Shown: positions 32,352 through 41,622, numbered from the stretch's first letter. The stretch is 64,000 nt of DNA from Streptomyces rhizoryzae (GCF_023155275.1 NZ_JALMUV010000038.1:22008-86007), one strand, 5' to 3'. Program-made: numbers and translations. Notes: generated by a model not told the origin, from the sequence alone.

Positions 32352-33170
32352 CTACTGCCCCGGTGCCCGAGGCTCCAGCTGGAAGTCGAACGCCGCGACG
32401 CCGGGGTCCAGTGCGGTCACTCCCCCGTCCACGGTCAGCACCGCGCCGTTGACGTAGGAGGCGGCGGGTGAGAGCAGCCAGCTGATCGCCTCGGCGACCT
32501 CTTCGGGGTCGCCCGGGCGGCCGGCGGGGGTCAGCCGCGTCGCTTCGGCGTACGCGCCATCGATGCCGCCAGGCAGTGCGGCCTCCTCCGCGAACCGGGC
32601 CATCCGCCGGTCGGCCATCTCCGTACGCACCCAGCTCGGGCAGACGGTGTTGGCCCGCAGGCCCTGGCCGCCGTAGTCGACGGCGAGGGAGCGGCAGAGT
32701 TGGAGCAGCGCGGCCTTGGACGTCGCGTAGGCCGCGTTGCCCTTGCCGTTGCGGAGTGCCGAGACCGAGGCGACCGCGACGACCGCGCCACGGGTCGCCA
32801 GCAGATGCGGCAGCGCGGCCCGCAGGAGGAGGAAGGGGCCGGTGAGGTTGGTCCGCATCAGGGCTTCCCAGTCCTCGACGGCCATGTCGCCGACCGCGCC
32901 GCCGCGTCCGACACCGGCGTTGAGCACCACGCCGTCCAGCCGGCCGTAGGCGCGCACCGCCGTCTCGACGAGTTCCCGGACGGCCGCGGGGTCGGCCGTG
33001 TCGGAGGGATGGGCCAGGGCGCCCGTCTCCTCGGCGATGCGGTGCAGCGGCTCGGGGCGCCGCCCGGAGACCACCACTTGGTGCCCGCCGGTCCGCAGCA
33101 GCCGTGCGGTGGCGGCGCCGATACCCGTGCCACCACCCGTGACGATGACGACGCGTTGCGCTTCCGTCAT
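32352..33170 (-). CDS. Short-chain dehydrogenase/reductase
   Basis: A 272-residue classical SDR: TGGGTGIG, NAGVGRGG, catalytic serine in VASVSALR and AYATSKAALLQL, and the usual C-terminal YVNGAVLTVDGG of FabG-like members. ATG 33170 follows GAGAGAGG. The tail after residue 255 (LDPGVAAFDFQLEPRAPGQ) is longer than in FabG. Substrate unknown. Confidence 0.9.
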   Translation of the reverse strand: MTEAQRVVIVTGGGTGIGAATARLLRTGGHQVVVSGRRPEPLHRIAEETGALAHPSDTADPAAVRELVETAVRAYGRLDGVVLNAGVGRGGAVGDMAVEDWEALMRTNLTGPFLLLRAALPHLLATRGAVVAVASVSALRNGKGNAAYATSKAALLQLCRSLAVDYGGQGLRANTVCPSWVRTEMADRRMARFAEEAALPGGIDGAYAEATRLTPAGRPGDPEEVAEAISWLLSPAASYVNGAVLTVDGGVTALDPGVAAFDFQLEPRAPGQ

Positions 33171-33304
33171 GCTGACGCCTCTCTCGGATCTCGGAGCTGT
33201 GCACCGGGGAGCAAGTACCAGCCTAGGGCGGGGCGTTGGCCGGGACACGGCCGGGGTCGGCGCCGCGCCCCGAGGCTCTGCGGCGCCCCGCCCCGTCTCC
33301 TTGC

Positions 33305-33446
33305 TCAGCCGGCCCCTGCCCAGTTGGTGCCGCCGGCCTTGCGGTTGCGGCGTACGGCGACCACCGCGCCCGTTCCGAGCAGTACGGCGGCGCCGCCTTA
33401 CGAGGGCGAGTTGCGGCAGGGCGGACGGCGTTCCGGTCGTGGCGAG
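33305..33446 (-). pseudogene. C-terminal remnant of a LAxTG sortase-anchored surface protein
   Basis: The minus strand reads GSLATTGTPSALPQLALV, then after one extra base GGAAVLLGTGAVVAVRRNRK and a stop at 33305. This is a cell-wall sorting signal: LATTG, hydrophobic helix, basic tail. The single-base frameshift inside the helix and the lack of a coherent upstream frame make it a relic. The rest of the 33171-33698 gap is GC-rich and holds only the promoter and GGAGAG ribosome site of the flavin monooxygenase. Confidence 0.6.
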
Positions 33447-33698
33447 GCTGCCCTTGCCGCGTCGGCGGCGGCCGACCGGGGCGAGGCCCCGCCCTGCGCC
33501 GACGGGTGCGACGTGGCGGCACTGCCGGTGGCGGTCCGGGCCCGGCGCAGGACGGCTGTCCGGACGGAAATGGTGCCGCGGTGCGCCGGCGGCCAGGGGT
33601 CTTGGCGACCGGGTGGAATACGCTCTGAGCGACCGGCCGGCCGGGGCCCCTCATGGAGCGGACGCCTGAGGCGACGCGCGCGGAGAGCGGAGTGGTAC

Positions 33699-34877
33699 GT
33701 GACACGCATACTGGTGATCGGTGGCGGGATCGCAGGCACGGCGACCGCGATGGCCCTGCACAAGGCGGGGTTCGATGTCACCGCCTACGAGGCGCATCCC
33801 GACACCGCCGAGGACATCGGGGCGTTTCTGACCCTGGCGAGCAACGGTATGCGTGCCCTGGCGCAGCTCGGCGCCTCGGACGCGGTCACCTCGATCGGCT
33901 TCCCGCTGCCCTCGATGCGCGTACTCGACGGCCAGGGCACCGAGGTGGCCCGCGTACCGCTGGGCGAGGCCGGCAACGCACAGCTGCGGTACCGGTGCCT
34001 GCGCCGAGGGGAGTTGAACGCCGCCTTGCAGGGCGAGGCGGTCCGCCGGGGCATCCGGGTCGCGCACGGCGCGCGCCTGGTGTCCGTCGAGGCCGGTCCG
34101 GACCAGGTGACCGCGCGTTTCGCCGACGGCAGGGTCGCGACCGGTGATCTGCTCATCGGCGCGGACGGGCTGCATTCGACCGTCCGGCGCGCGTTCGCTC
34201 CCGACACTGTGCCTGTCTACGCAGGTCAGAGCGTGTTCTACGGCTACACGCGCACCGCGGCGGTGACCGCGGACACCGGCCACCTCACCATGGTGCGGGG
34301 CAGCACAGGCACCTTCGGCTACGCGGTCTCGCCGGCCGGCGAAACGTACTGGTTCGCCCGGGTCTCCGGTCCGGCCCTGCCCGCCGGCCAACTCGCCCAC
34401 CCCACGCCCCACCACTGGCGCGAGCACCTGGTGGAGTTGCTGCGCCAGGACGCCACTCCCGCTGCGGACATCGTCGCGTCCTCCAGCGACGGCATCATGG
34501 CCACCAACGCCACCGAGATCCCGCCAGGCACCCCCTGGCGTTCCGGCCGCACGCTGATCATCGGTGACGCCGCACACGCGGCCTCGCCCGCCACGGGCCA
34601 AGGCGCCTCGATGGCGTTGGAGGACGCCGTCATCCTCGCCAAGGCGCTGCGGGACGCACCCGACCCGGAGAACGCGTTCTCCCTCTACGAGACGTGCCGC
34701 CGCCCGCGCGTGGAGCACAACACCACCGTCAGCGGACAGATCTCGCGCGGCACCCGCACCCCGCCCCGCGACGCCGGCCGGACGCCGCCGCCCCAGCGCC
34801 CGGGGGACGACACTCTGGCCGCCCAACTGGACTGGCACGACGTTCTGCGCCCTGCTGTCGCGGGTGACGGGGCCTGA
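33699..34877 (+). CDS. FAD-dependent aromatic monooxygenase
   Basis: A 392-residue class A flavoprotein monooxygenase: Rossmann GGGIAGTATAMALHKAGF at the start, the DG motif in LLIGADGLHSTVRRAF (about 150) and the second FAD motif GDAAHAASPATGQGASMALEDA (about 285). Relatives hydroxylate aromatic acids or polyketides with NAD(P)H. GTG 33699 is preceded by GGAGAGCGGAG. The C-terminal 50 residues are Pro/Arg-rich and not conserved in the family. Confidence 0.88.
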   Translation: MTRILVIGGGIAGTATAMALHKAGFDVTAYEAHPDTAEDIGAFLTLASNGMRALAQLGASDAVTSIGFPLPSMRVLDGQGTEVARVPLGEAGNAQLRYRCLRRGELNAALQGEAVRRGIRVAHGARLVSVEAGPDQVTARFADGRVATGDLLIGADGLHSTVRRAFAPDTVPVYAGQSVFYGYTRTAAVTADTGHLTMVRGSTGTFGYAVSPAGETYWFARVSGPALPAGQLAHPTPHHWREHLVELLRQDATPAADIVASSSDGIMATNATEIPPGTPWRSGRTLIIGDAAHAASPATGQGASMALEDAVILAKALRDAPDPENAFSLYETCRRPRVEHNTTVSGQISRGTRTPPRDAGRTPPPQRPGDDTLAAQLDWHDVLRPAVAGDGA

Positions 34878-34913
34878 CGGCGTCGCCCCCGCTGAGGCCA
34901 AGGCTCCGTCCTC

Positions 34914-34952
34914 CATGCCTGGCGTGCATGTCTGGCGTGCATGTCTGGCGTG
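34914..34952. repeat. Three tandem 13-bp repeats
   Basis: CATGCCTGGCGTG followed by two exact CATGTCTGGCGTG copies, in the 224-bp gap between the monooxygenase and SDR genes. It could be an operator array or simple slippage. Confidence 0.8.
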
Positions 34953-35101
34953 AGCGGGCACGCTGGGCCGTATCCGCGGTCGGTCCGGCGCCGCGTTGGC
35001 GTGTCTCCATAACCGTCGGCTATCACGGTTGTTCTTGGACGGAGGGCGAGGTTCCCCGGCAGGCTTGGGGCCAACACCGCACAGCGAACGAGGGGTTGGC
35101 G

Positions 35102-35938
35102 ATGATGAGCAGGGTATGGCTGGTGACCGGGGCGAGCAGCGGGTTCGGCCGGGCGATCGTTGCGGCGGCGGTCGCGGCCGGTGACACCGTGGTGGCGGCG
35201 GCCCGCCGTACCGCCGCGTTGGACGACCTCGTGGCGGCGCACCCCGGGCAGGTGGAGGCGTATCCGCTGGACGTGACCGATACCGCCGCGATCGATACCG
35301 CGGTGCGGGACATCGTCGAGCGCCACGGCCGGATCGACGTGCTGGTCAACAACGCCGGCCGGGGGCAGGTCGGTGCGGTCGAGGAGACCACCGACGAGGA
35401 GTTGCGCGCGCTGATGGATCTGCACCTGTTCGGCCCGGCCGCGCTGACGCGGGCCGTCCTCCCGCACATGCGCCGGCAGCGCTCCGGGGCCGTCGTGCAG
35501 ATGACGAGCATGGGCGGGCGGTTCGCGTTCGCCGGCGTATCGGCGTACTGCGCGACGAAGTTCGCCCTGGAGGGCCTGTCCGAGGCGCTCGCGGCGGAGG
35601 TGGCGCCGCTGGGGATCAAGGTGATGATTGTCGAGCCGGGCGCGTTCCGCACCGGGTTCGCCGGTGCGGGTGCGCTCCGGATGTCCGCGGCGCTCCCGGC
35701 GTACGAGGAGACGGTCGGCCCGGTGCGGGAGTCGCTGTCGGCCGGTGACGGCAAGCAGCCTGGCGATCCGGCGAAGGCTGCCGCTGCCGTCCTCACCGCC
35801 CTCGATGCCGAGGACACCCCGCTGCGGCTGCCGCTGGGCAGTGACGCCGCCGATGCGATCGCGGCCCATCTGGACCAGTCCCGCGCGGAGTTCACTGCCT
35901 GGGAGAAGCTCAGCCGCTCCACGGATTTCGACGCGTAG
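35102..35938 (+). CDS. Short-chain dehydrogenase/reductase
   Basis: A 278-residue SDR with TGASSGFG, NNAGRG, catalytic serine in QMTSMGGRF and AYCATKFALEGL. The EALAAEVAPLGIKVMIVEPG block is typical of 'classical' SDRs related to 17-beta-hydroxysteroid dehydrogenases. Two ATGs (35102, 35105) are possible; GAGGGG lies seven bases ahead of the first. Follows the 13-bp repeats. Substrate unknown. Confidence 0.9.
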   Translation: MMSRVWLVTGASSGFGRAIVAAAVAAGDTVVAAARRTAALDDLVAAHPGQVEAYPLDVTDTAAIDTAVRDIVERHGRIDVLVNNAGRGQVGAVEETTDEELRALMDLHLFGPAALTRAVLPHMRRQRSGAVVQMTSMGGRFAFAGVSAYCATKFALEGLSEALAAEVAPLGIKVMIVEPGAFRTGFAGAGALRMSAALPAYEETVGPVRESLSAGDGKQPGDPAKAAAAVLTALDAEDTPLRLPLGSDAADAIAAHLDQSRAEFTAWEKLSRSTDFDA

Positions 35939-36144
35939 CCGTTCCTCTCCACCCCGGCGCACAGCGCCGCGCGGGGGCACTCACCGGTTCGGCCGTGAGT
36001 GCCCCCGGTGCCTGGCCGGCCCCGGGCGCGGCCGCCCGGCCCACGACGCCCGGGCATCCCTGACGCGTAATCAGCATCCGCTGCCCGTCGGCAGGTTGCT
36101 CGCTGACGTAGCCGCGGTCACGGGCGAGGAGCCGGGCTGACGGG

Positions 36145-36900
36145 TCAGCCTCCGGCCACCAGCGCGTCCACCAGGTAGGTCTCCTCGATCCGCTCTTCGG
36201 GAAACTCGTCGCGCAGGCGTCGTCGCTCGTCCGCCAGGAAGGCGCGGTTGCGGGCCTGGTCCAGGACGAGGAACGCGGAACGGGTGCTGATGTTGTCGAG
36301 GTGGGCGTCGAGGCCGATCACGCGGCTCCATCGGATCTGACGGCGCACCACCCGCAGTCCGGTCAGACCGGCCAGGCGGATGGCGGTGTCGTCGTCGGGG
36401 CGGGTCGCGGACCGCGGCTCCGTACCGCAGTGGTGGGCGATGCGTGCGTGCTGGGCGCGGATCCACGGCACGTCGAAGGCCGTGGTGTTCCACCAGATCG
36501 CCAGCGCGCCGTCCGGCCGCAGCACGCGGAGTGCTTCCGGTACGGAGCGGGTGGGGTCGGTCCACTGCCAGGACTGCGCGTAGGTGAGGAGGTCGTGGGA
36601 AGCGGTTGCCAGCGGGAGGGCGTTGCCGTCGCCCCGTAGGACCGGTACGTCCGGCAGTGACCGGCGGAATTCGGCGGCCATGGCACCGCCTGGTTCGACC
36701 GCGATCACCTCGGCACCGCGTTCGCGCAGCAGCGCGGTGCCGATCCCGGTGCCGGCACCGACGTCGGCGACCCGGGCACCGGCCAGGCGGCGGCCCAGGT
36801 GCTCTTCGATGAAGTCGAGCAGGGCGGGCGGGTAGGACGGCCGGCTGGCCGCGTACCGGGCGGCAGCCGCGTTGAATGACTGGGCGCGTGAGCTGGGCAT
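36145..36900 (-). CDS. Class I SAM-dependent methyltransferase
   Basis: A 251-residue methyltransferase. Motif I is VADVGAGTGIGTALL, motif II region VIAVEPGGAMA, and post-motif blocks DLLTYAQSWQWTDP and ALRVLRPDGALAIWW match the Methyltransf_11 family. The N-terminal FNAAAARYAASRPSYP is typical of small-molecule methyltransferases of this branch. No partner gene indicates the substrate. Confidence 0.9.
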   Translation of the reverse strand: MPSSRAQSFNAAAARYAASRPSYPPALLDFIEEHLGRRLAGARVADVGAGTGIGTALLRERGAEVIAVEPGGAMAAEFRRSLPDVPVLRGDGNALPLATASHDLLTYAQSWQWTDPTRSVPEALRVLRPDGALAIWWNTTAFDVPWIRAQHARIAHHCGTEPRSATRPDDDTAIRLAGLTGLRVVRRQIRWSRVIGLDAHLDNISTRSAFLVLDQARNRAFLADERRRLRDEFPEERIEETYLVDALVAGG

Positions 36901-37216
36901 TTTCCTCTCCCCCGGTCGGAGCGAACGGGTCCATCAGATCACGTCGGGGGCTTGCTGGGCGGCCGTTTCGCGACCTGCCAGTGGCCGTCCCCGGTGGGGC
37001 CCGCAGTACGGCGCCTGCGCCCGCGCCGGCCCCCACCTCCCCCGAGGGAGCCGGACACCGCCCCGGGTGGGCGGGCGGCCGATTGCCTTGACGGCGGCGG
37101 ACCACCACACAGCCGTGCGCCGGCCCCGCCCGCCAGGCACCTCGCGCGCCACCAGGCCGGGCAGCGGCCCTCGGTTGACGCCCCGGGCGGCCGCCACCGA
37201 GTCCCAGGCGGCTTCC
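36901..37216. other. 316-bp gap without a recognised gene
   Basis: Between the methyltransferase start and the LysR stop. High GC; no frame with motif content, no convincing hairpin. Confidence 0.4.
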
Positions 37217-38146
37217 TCACGAAGTGCCGTGCCCGGAAGGCCGGAGCCCGGCAGTCGCCGGCAGTGGTTCGACGGCGTCGCTCGCGGCCCTGACGAAGGC
37301 GCGGACCCGCTCCGTGGTGTTCCCCGCCGACCAGATCAGTCCCCGTTCGATCGGCGGGGCGTCGTGGAGGGGCACGTAGGCGAGGTCGGGGCGGGGGTAG
37401 TACTGGCGGGCGTGCTCGCCGACGGGGAGGACGCCTCTGCCCATGGCGACCAGGGTGAGCAGCTCGGAGAACGAGCCGCCGACGGGCCCCTTGGGGACGG
37501 GCCGGCCCGAGGGGGTGTGGTCCGGGGTGCGGTCCCGCTTGAAGCCGACGGAGGTGACGTCCGGGTACTGCACCACGGGGTGGTCGGCGAGGACTTCGAG
37601 CGATACCGAGCGCGCCCCGGCCAGCGGGTGGCCGGCCGCCACCGCGAGCACCCTGTTCTCCCTCAGGAGCACCGGCCCGCGGGCCATACCGTCGAAGGGG
37701 AAGGAGGCCAGCAGGATGTCGATCGAGCCGTCCCGCAGGCTCGCCCGGGAGTTGGCCAACTGCACCTCCCGCACCTCGACGCGGCAGTCGGGGTGGCGTT
37801 CGGTGAACAGGCCGACCGCTCTGAGCAGTACGGGTGCCGTCCACTCCCCGAGGAAGGCCACCCGCAGCTCTCCCGTGACGCCGCGGTGGGCGTCGGCCGC
37901 CCTGCGCAGCGCCTCGTCCATCGCGGCGGCCAGCGGCGCCAGGTCCTCCGCCAGCTGCCGTCCGACCTCGGTGAGCCGGACCGTACGGCTGGTGCGCTCG
38001 AACAGCGCCCCGCCGACCCGGCGCTCCACCTTCTTGATCAGCTGGCTGACCCGCCCGGTGGTGATCCCCAACCGCTCGGCGGTCCGGCCGAAGTGCAGTT
38101 CGGCGGCGAGGGTCAGGAACGTCTCGGTCTCCAACCGCTCCAGCAT
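37217..38146 (-). CDS. LysR-family transcriptional regulator
   Basis: A 309-residue LysR protein: helix-turn-helix LHFGRTAERLGITTGRVSQL, then linker helix and effector domain beginning TGELRVAFLGEWTAP. The start MLERLETETFLTLAAEL at 38146 is the common form of this subfamily. It is divergent from the VOC protein gene with 192 bp between, so the VOC gene is its likely target. Confidence 0.9.
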   Translation of the reverse strand: MLERLETETFLTLAAELHFGRTAERLGITTGRVSQLIKKVERRVGGALFERTSRTVRLTEVGRQLAEDLAPLAAAMDEALRRAADAHRGVTGELRVAFLGEWTAPVLLRAVGLFTERHPDCRVEVREVQLANSRASLRDGSIDILLASFPFDGMARGPVLLRENRVLAVAAGHPLAGARSVSLEVLADHPVVQYPDVTSVGFKRDRTPDHTPSGRPVPKGPVGGSFSELLTLVAMGRGVLPVGEHARQYYPRPDLAYVPLHDAPPIERGLIWSAGNTTERVRAFVRAASDAVEPLPATAGLRPSGHGTS

Positions 38147-38338
38147 GCCGGCCCTGCCCCACTCCCTCAGCGTTGAATGTGACTCAACGATCGTATCGCG
38201 AAGGTGTCTTGATGGCGCCCGCCCGGTGGCCGAGGCTGGGAGGTGTCGCAGTCGGCGCCGGGCCCTCCGAACGGGGCGAGGCCCGGCTCCGCCGCACCAC
38301 ACCTACCGGCCCGCCCTCACCCTCGCTCTGGAGAAGAA

Positions 38339-38758
38339 GTGACCACTGTGCGCGTCAAGGCATTCGACCACCTGGTTCTCAACGTCGCGGACGTGGAACG
38401 GTCGCTGGAGTTCTACACCGGGCTGCTCGGCCTGGAGCCGGTACGCGTCACCGAGTGGCGGGCCGGCGAGGTCCCGTTCCCGTCGGTGCGGGTCACGCCG
38501 GAGACCATCATCGACCTGTTCAGCCGGCCCCGCAGCGAATCCAACGTCGATCACATATGCCTCACCGTGGAACCGCTGGACTGGGACGAGGTCATCCGGT
38601 CGGGAGTGTTCGCCGTCCTGGAGGGCCCGGTGCAGCGCTTCGGCGCCCGGGGCACCGCCACGTCGGTGTACGTCCAGGACCCGGACGGCAACACGGTGGA
38701 ACTGCGGTGGTACCCGGAGGACGCGCACACCGGTCCGGGCGCCGACCCGGCCGAGTGA
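38339..38758 (+). CDS. VOC-family (glyoxalase/bleomycin resistance) protein
   Basis: A 139-residue two-module VOC protein. Metal ligands are expected at the histidine of FDHLVLNVADVERS, the histidine of VDHICLTVE and the glutamate of YVQDPDGNTVELR. GTG 38339 lies behind GGAGAAG. Such proteins are dioxygenases, isomerases or drug-binding proteins; nothing here decides. Divergent from a LysR regulator. Confidence 0.85.
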   Translation: MTTVRVKAFDHLVLNVADVERSLEFYTGLLGLEPVRVTEWRAGEVPFPSVRVTPETIIDLFSRPRSESNVDHICLTVEPLDWDEVIRSGVFAVLEGPVQRFGARGTATSVYVQDPDGNTVELRWYPEDAHTGPGADPAE

Positions 38759-38814
38759 ACCAGCCGGGCCCGGACCCCGGCGTCCCGCCCCCGAAAGGGC
38801 GGGTGCCGCCCCGG

Positions 38815-39393
38815 TCACAGGCTCAACGCGATCGCCGCGGTCACCCCGCCCAAACCGGCGGCGAAGGCAGCTCCGGGCCAGCCGCCCGTGCGCCAGGGGA
38901 AGAACCGGTCCAGGGACAGCCGGCCGGGGCCGATGGCGGCGACGGCCAGGGCGACGACGGCGATGCAGACGCTGTACTCCACACCGCCTTCGGTGTCCCA
39001 CAGGCCGTGCGCCGCGGTGACGGTCACCATGGCGTTGATCATGACACCGATGAGGGCGGCGGCCGCGAGCGGTGTGAGGAGGCCGAGGGCCAGGCCCAGG
39101 CCGCCGAGGAGTTCGGAGAGGCCGCCGATCAGGGCGAAGAGTTTGCCCGGATGGTAGCCGAGGGCGGTGAAGCCCTTCGCGGTCTGGGTCAGGCCCCTGC
39201 CACCGAGGATCCCGAAGAGTTTCTGGGAGCCGTGCCCGGCCATCAGCAGCCCGAAGGTCAGCCGGATCAGCAACAGGCCCCAGTCGGAGGCGGACGAGGT
39301 TGCCGTGGTGGTGGGGCCCCGGGTCGTCGCGGGTGCCCTCGCCGAGGGGGGTGCGGTATGTGCCAAGGGGTGGGTGAGGCGTCTGGTGACCAT
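38815..39393 (-). CDS. DoxX-family membrane protein
   Basis: A 192-residue protein with a Thr/Ala-rich N-terminal tail and four helices. Conserved DoxX stretches are LLLIRLTFGLLMAGHGSQKLFG, ALGYHPGKLFALIGGLSELL and HGLWDTEGGVEYSVCIAVVA. DoxX proteins are small membrane subunits tied to thiosulfate or quinone oxidation and stress. ATG 39393 chosen over the longer frame because of the GGAG just upstream. Confidence 0.87.
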   Translation of the reverse strand: MVTRRLTHPLAHTAPPSARAPATTRGPTTTATSSASDWGLLLIRLTFGLLMAGHGSQKLFGILGGRGLTQTAKGFTALGYHPGKLFALIGGLSELLGGLGLALGLLTPLAAAALIGVMINAMVTVTAAHGLWDTEGGVEYSVCIAVVALAVAAIGPGRLSLDRFFPWRTGGWPGAAFAAGLGGVTAAIALSL

Positions 39394-39601
39394 GGGAGTG
39401 CTCCGGTCGTACCCGCCGGACCGGCCCACGGTCGTCGCCCGTCCGCTTCGGCGCCGCGGCACTGGTCGGGTCCTGCTGGCCGTACTCAGTGGGAGCGCCG
39501 GGTGGCGTCGGTGACGTCCGCGGTCGGCAGCTCGGCGTTGTCGCTGTGGGGGTTGCGGGGGACGTAGTGGACGTGGTGGACGGGGTGGAGAGGGCCGCGC
39601 C

Positions 39602-40324
39602 TCACTGCGCGGGTGGGCCCAGCTGCACGCAGCATTCCCCGGGGCGCGGCGCCAGGACGGCCTCCACGCCGCTGACCTCCAGGCCGTCGAGGTAGCCGGC
39701 GAGGAAGGCGTGATTCATGCCGCAGACCAGCTCGGGAGCCTTGGCGGCCAGGGGGTGGAACGGGCAGTTGCGCAGCCGGAGTCGGGTGGGGGTTTCGCGG
39801 ACCGGCTCGAAGCCGTGCTGGTCGAGCATCCGCTCGCAGACGCTCAGTCCGCGTTCGGCGCCGAGCCGGCCGGGGCGGGTCTGCTCCCGTTCCCGCTCGC
39901 CCAGTTCGCGGCCGCGCCGGCCGGCGGTGCGCACGGCGGCGTGGGCCGCGGATTCGCCGTCGTCCTCGGTCAGGACGGCTTCCAGCAGGAGGTCGGCCAG
40001 GAGCTCGTGGCGGCGGTCGGGGATGCTGACGTGGATGTGGCTGTCGGTGGTTTCGTAGACCTTGGGCTGACGGCCGACCTTGCGGATCCCGCCGGGTGGT
40101 TCGTACCGGGAGCGCAGCAGGCCGGCGTCCACCAGCTTGTCGAGGTGGAAGGCGGCGAGCTTGCGCGAGATGCCCACGCTGGCGGCGGCCTCGTCCCGGG
40201 TCACGGGGCGACCCTGCCGCCGGATGAACGCGAACATCCGCCGCCGGGAGTCCTCCCCGAGGACACTGACGGACTCGATCGCCGCGTCGCCCGCGGGAGG
40301 CTGCGGCGTGGCGTCAGAGGTCAC
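39602..40324 (-). CDS. ArsR-like winged-helix regulator with C-terminal cysteines (SufR-like)
   Basis: A 240-residue regulator. The winged helix is VTRDEAAASVGISRKLAAFHLDKLVDAGLL (residues 40-70). The C-terminal half keeps cysteines in RNCPFHP, LVCGMNHAFL and GECCVQLG. This layout is that of SufR-type regulators (Rv1460 in M. tuberculosis), where such cysteines bind an Fe-S cluster or metal. GTG 40324 has GGAGAG just ahead. The divergent side now holds only a broken DUF2231 gene, so its former target may be lost. Confidence 0.75.
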   Translation of the reverse strand: MTSDATPQPPAGDAAIESVSVLGEDSRRRMFAFIRRQGRPVTRDEAAASVGISRKLAAFHLDKLVDAGLLRSRYEPPGGIRKVGRQPKVYETTDSHIHVSIPDRRHELLADLLLEAVLTEDDGESAAHAAVRTAGRRGRELGEREREQTRPGRLGAERGLSVCERMLDQHGFEPVRETPTRLRLRNCPFHPLAAKAPELVCGMNHAFLAGYLDGLEVSGVEAVLAPRPGECCVQLGPPAQ

Positions 40325-40469
40325 CTCTCCACGATAACGCGTACGCCGTTGGGTGCAAGGGGCGAATGCTCCATGCCTGTCCGGCCGCGAGCTGGATGCC
40401 TTGACGCCCTTCTCGAATAAGGCCAAGATTTTTTGGTGAAAACCGAGGAGTTTCGACGTCGCCTCGTAG

Positions 40470-40667
40470 CTCGTCCGGGACCGGGATTTCCTGGTCCGCG
40501 GGGCGAGGTGGCTGATCGCGCTCGGGGTGGTCGGCGCGCCGGCCGCGGCCCTGGTCGGCTTCCTGGACCTCTTCGCCATCCCGCCGGGCCCCCGGGCGTT
40601 CCGCACCGCGCTCGTCCACAGGGCGCTGAACGCACTGGTGACCGGCGCGTACGCGGGCGAAGCATGA
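40470..40667 (+). pseudogene. DUF2231 membrane protein remnant
   Basis: After a stop at 40467 the frame reads DFLVRGARWLIALGVVGAPA then ALVGFLDLFAIPPGPRAF and ALVHRALNALVTGAYAG, clear DUF2231 sequence, but no start codon precedes it and the family's other helices are missing. A 44-codon frame (ATG 40664 to 40798) overlaps its end and is not recognised. Around 40420-40445 the DNA is unusually AT-rich (AAGATTTTTTGGTGAAAA), perhaps a junction. Confidence 0.65.
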
Positions 40668-40862
40668 CCCTGCGCGGCGTCCAGGCCACCGGTTCCGGCG
40701 CGCTCACCTCCACGCTGCTGGGTACGCTGCGCAACGACGCCCGCTCCCGCGGCGCATTCCCGGCCCTGGCCGGCCTCGCCCGATATCACCCTGCCTGACA
40801 GCCACCCCGACAGCCACCCGCGAGGCGCCGCCTCGCCCGGACGGAACGAAAGACACCGCCCC

Positions 40863-41219
40863 ATGGAAATCTGGATCAACCCCGCCTGCTCCAAGTGCCA
40901 GTCCGCCCTCTCGCTCCTGGACGCCGAACAGGCCGCGTACACGGTGCGGTACTACCTGGAGGAGCCGCCGACCGTGGACGAACTGGACGCCGTCCTGCGG
41001 CGCCTGGCCCTGGAGCCGTGGGACATCACCCGCCTCGGCGAGCCGGCCGCCGGCGAACTGGGCCTGGCGGAGTGGCCCCGCGAGGCCGCCGCCCGCACCC
41101 GCTGGCTGGAAGCGCTCGCCGCCCACCCCGCCCTGATCCAGCGCCCGATCATCACCGCGGACGACGGGACGGCCGTGGTGGGCCGGTCGCCGGAGGCGGT
41201 GCGGTCGATCCTCCCGTAG
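40863..41219 (+). CDS. ArsC-family arsenate-reductase-like protein
   Basis: A 118-residue thioredoxin-fold protein of the ArsC/Spx family: NPACSKCQSALSLL at residues 6-19 with the nucleophile cysteine, and the substrate-loop block LIQRPIITADDGTAVVGRSPE. A second cysteine three residues on (CSKC) replaces the usual CSKS, which could change its redox chemistry. No arsenic operon partners are near. It is probably a reductase of unknown substrate. Confidence 0.88.
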   Translation: MEIWINPACSKCQSALSLLDAEQAAYTVRYYLEEPPTVDELDAVLRRLALEPWDITRLGEPAAGELGLAEWPREAAARTRWLEALAAHPALIQRPIITADDGTAVVGRSPEAVRSILP

Positions 41220-41622
41220 CGTCCCGCGCGGGCCGTTACGCGCCCTCCTCCTGCGCTGAGCACCACCACCGGGGCCCGGCGCCGGGCCCCGGTGGCACCG
41301 CAGGCGCCCCACGGCTCGGTCCGCCGGGCCCCGGACGAGCCGGGCGAGCGCGCCCGCATCCCTCCCCGCCCAGCCGTTTCCCCTGGTCAGCGACGCCCCT
41401 TGGACTTTCTGCCGAGGGAGTGGGGGGTCCCTGGTCGGGACAGCGCATTGCGCGCCAGGGGGTGCGGACGGTTTGGATGACCCAGGCCGGGACGGCGGAT
41501 CGCTCCCCGGCGTCGAGAAGGGGGACCTGCCGACAGCGCCGCCGTTCCCCGCCCTTCGCGACCCGGCACGATCCGCACGGCTTCCGGTTCGGACACTGGT
41601 ACGCGAGGAAGCGAAGGACACC
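41220..41622. other. 403-bp gap with terminator
   Basis: The ArsC-like gene ends in the perfect hairpin at 41266-41295. The remaining 300 bp hold G-rich leader ending in GAGGAAGCGAAGGACACC before the adenylation-enzyme gene. I do not see a known iron box. Confidence 0.5.
41266..41295 (+). terminator. 30-bp perfect palindrome behind the ArsC-like gene
   Basis: CCACCGGGGCCCGGC directly abuts its complement; 15-bp arms, no spacer. Confidence 0.7.

Noticed and set aside
41380..41622. Iron box ahead of the EntE-like gene
   Set aside because: No TTAGGTTAGGCTCACCTAA-like 19-mer is visible.
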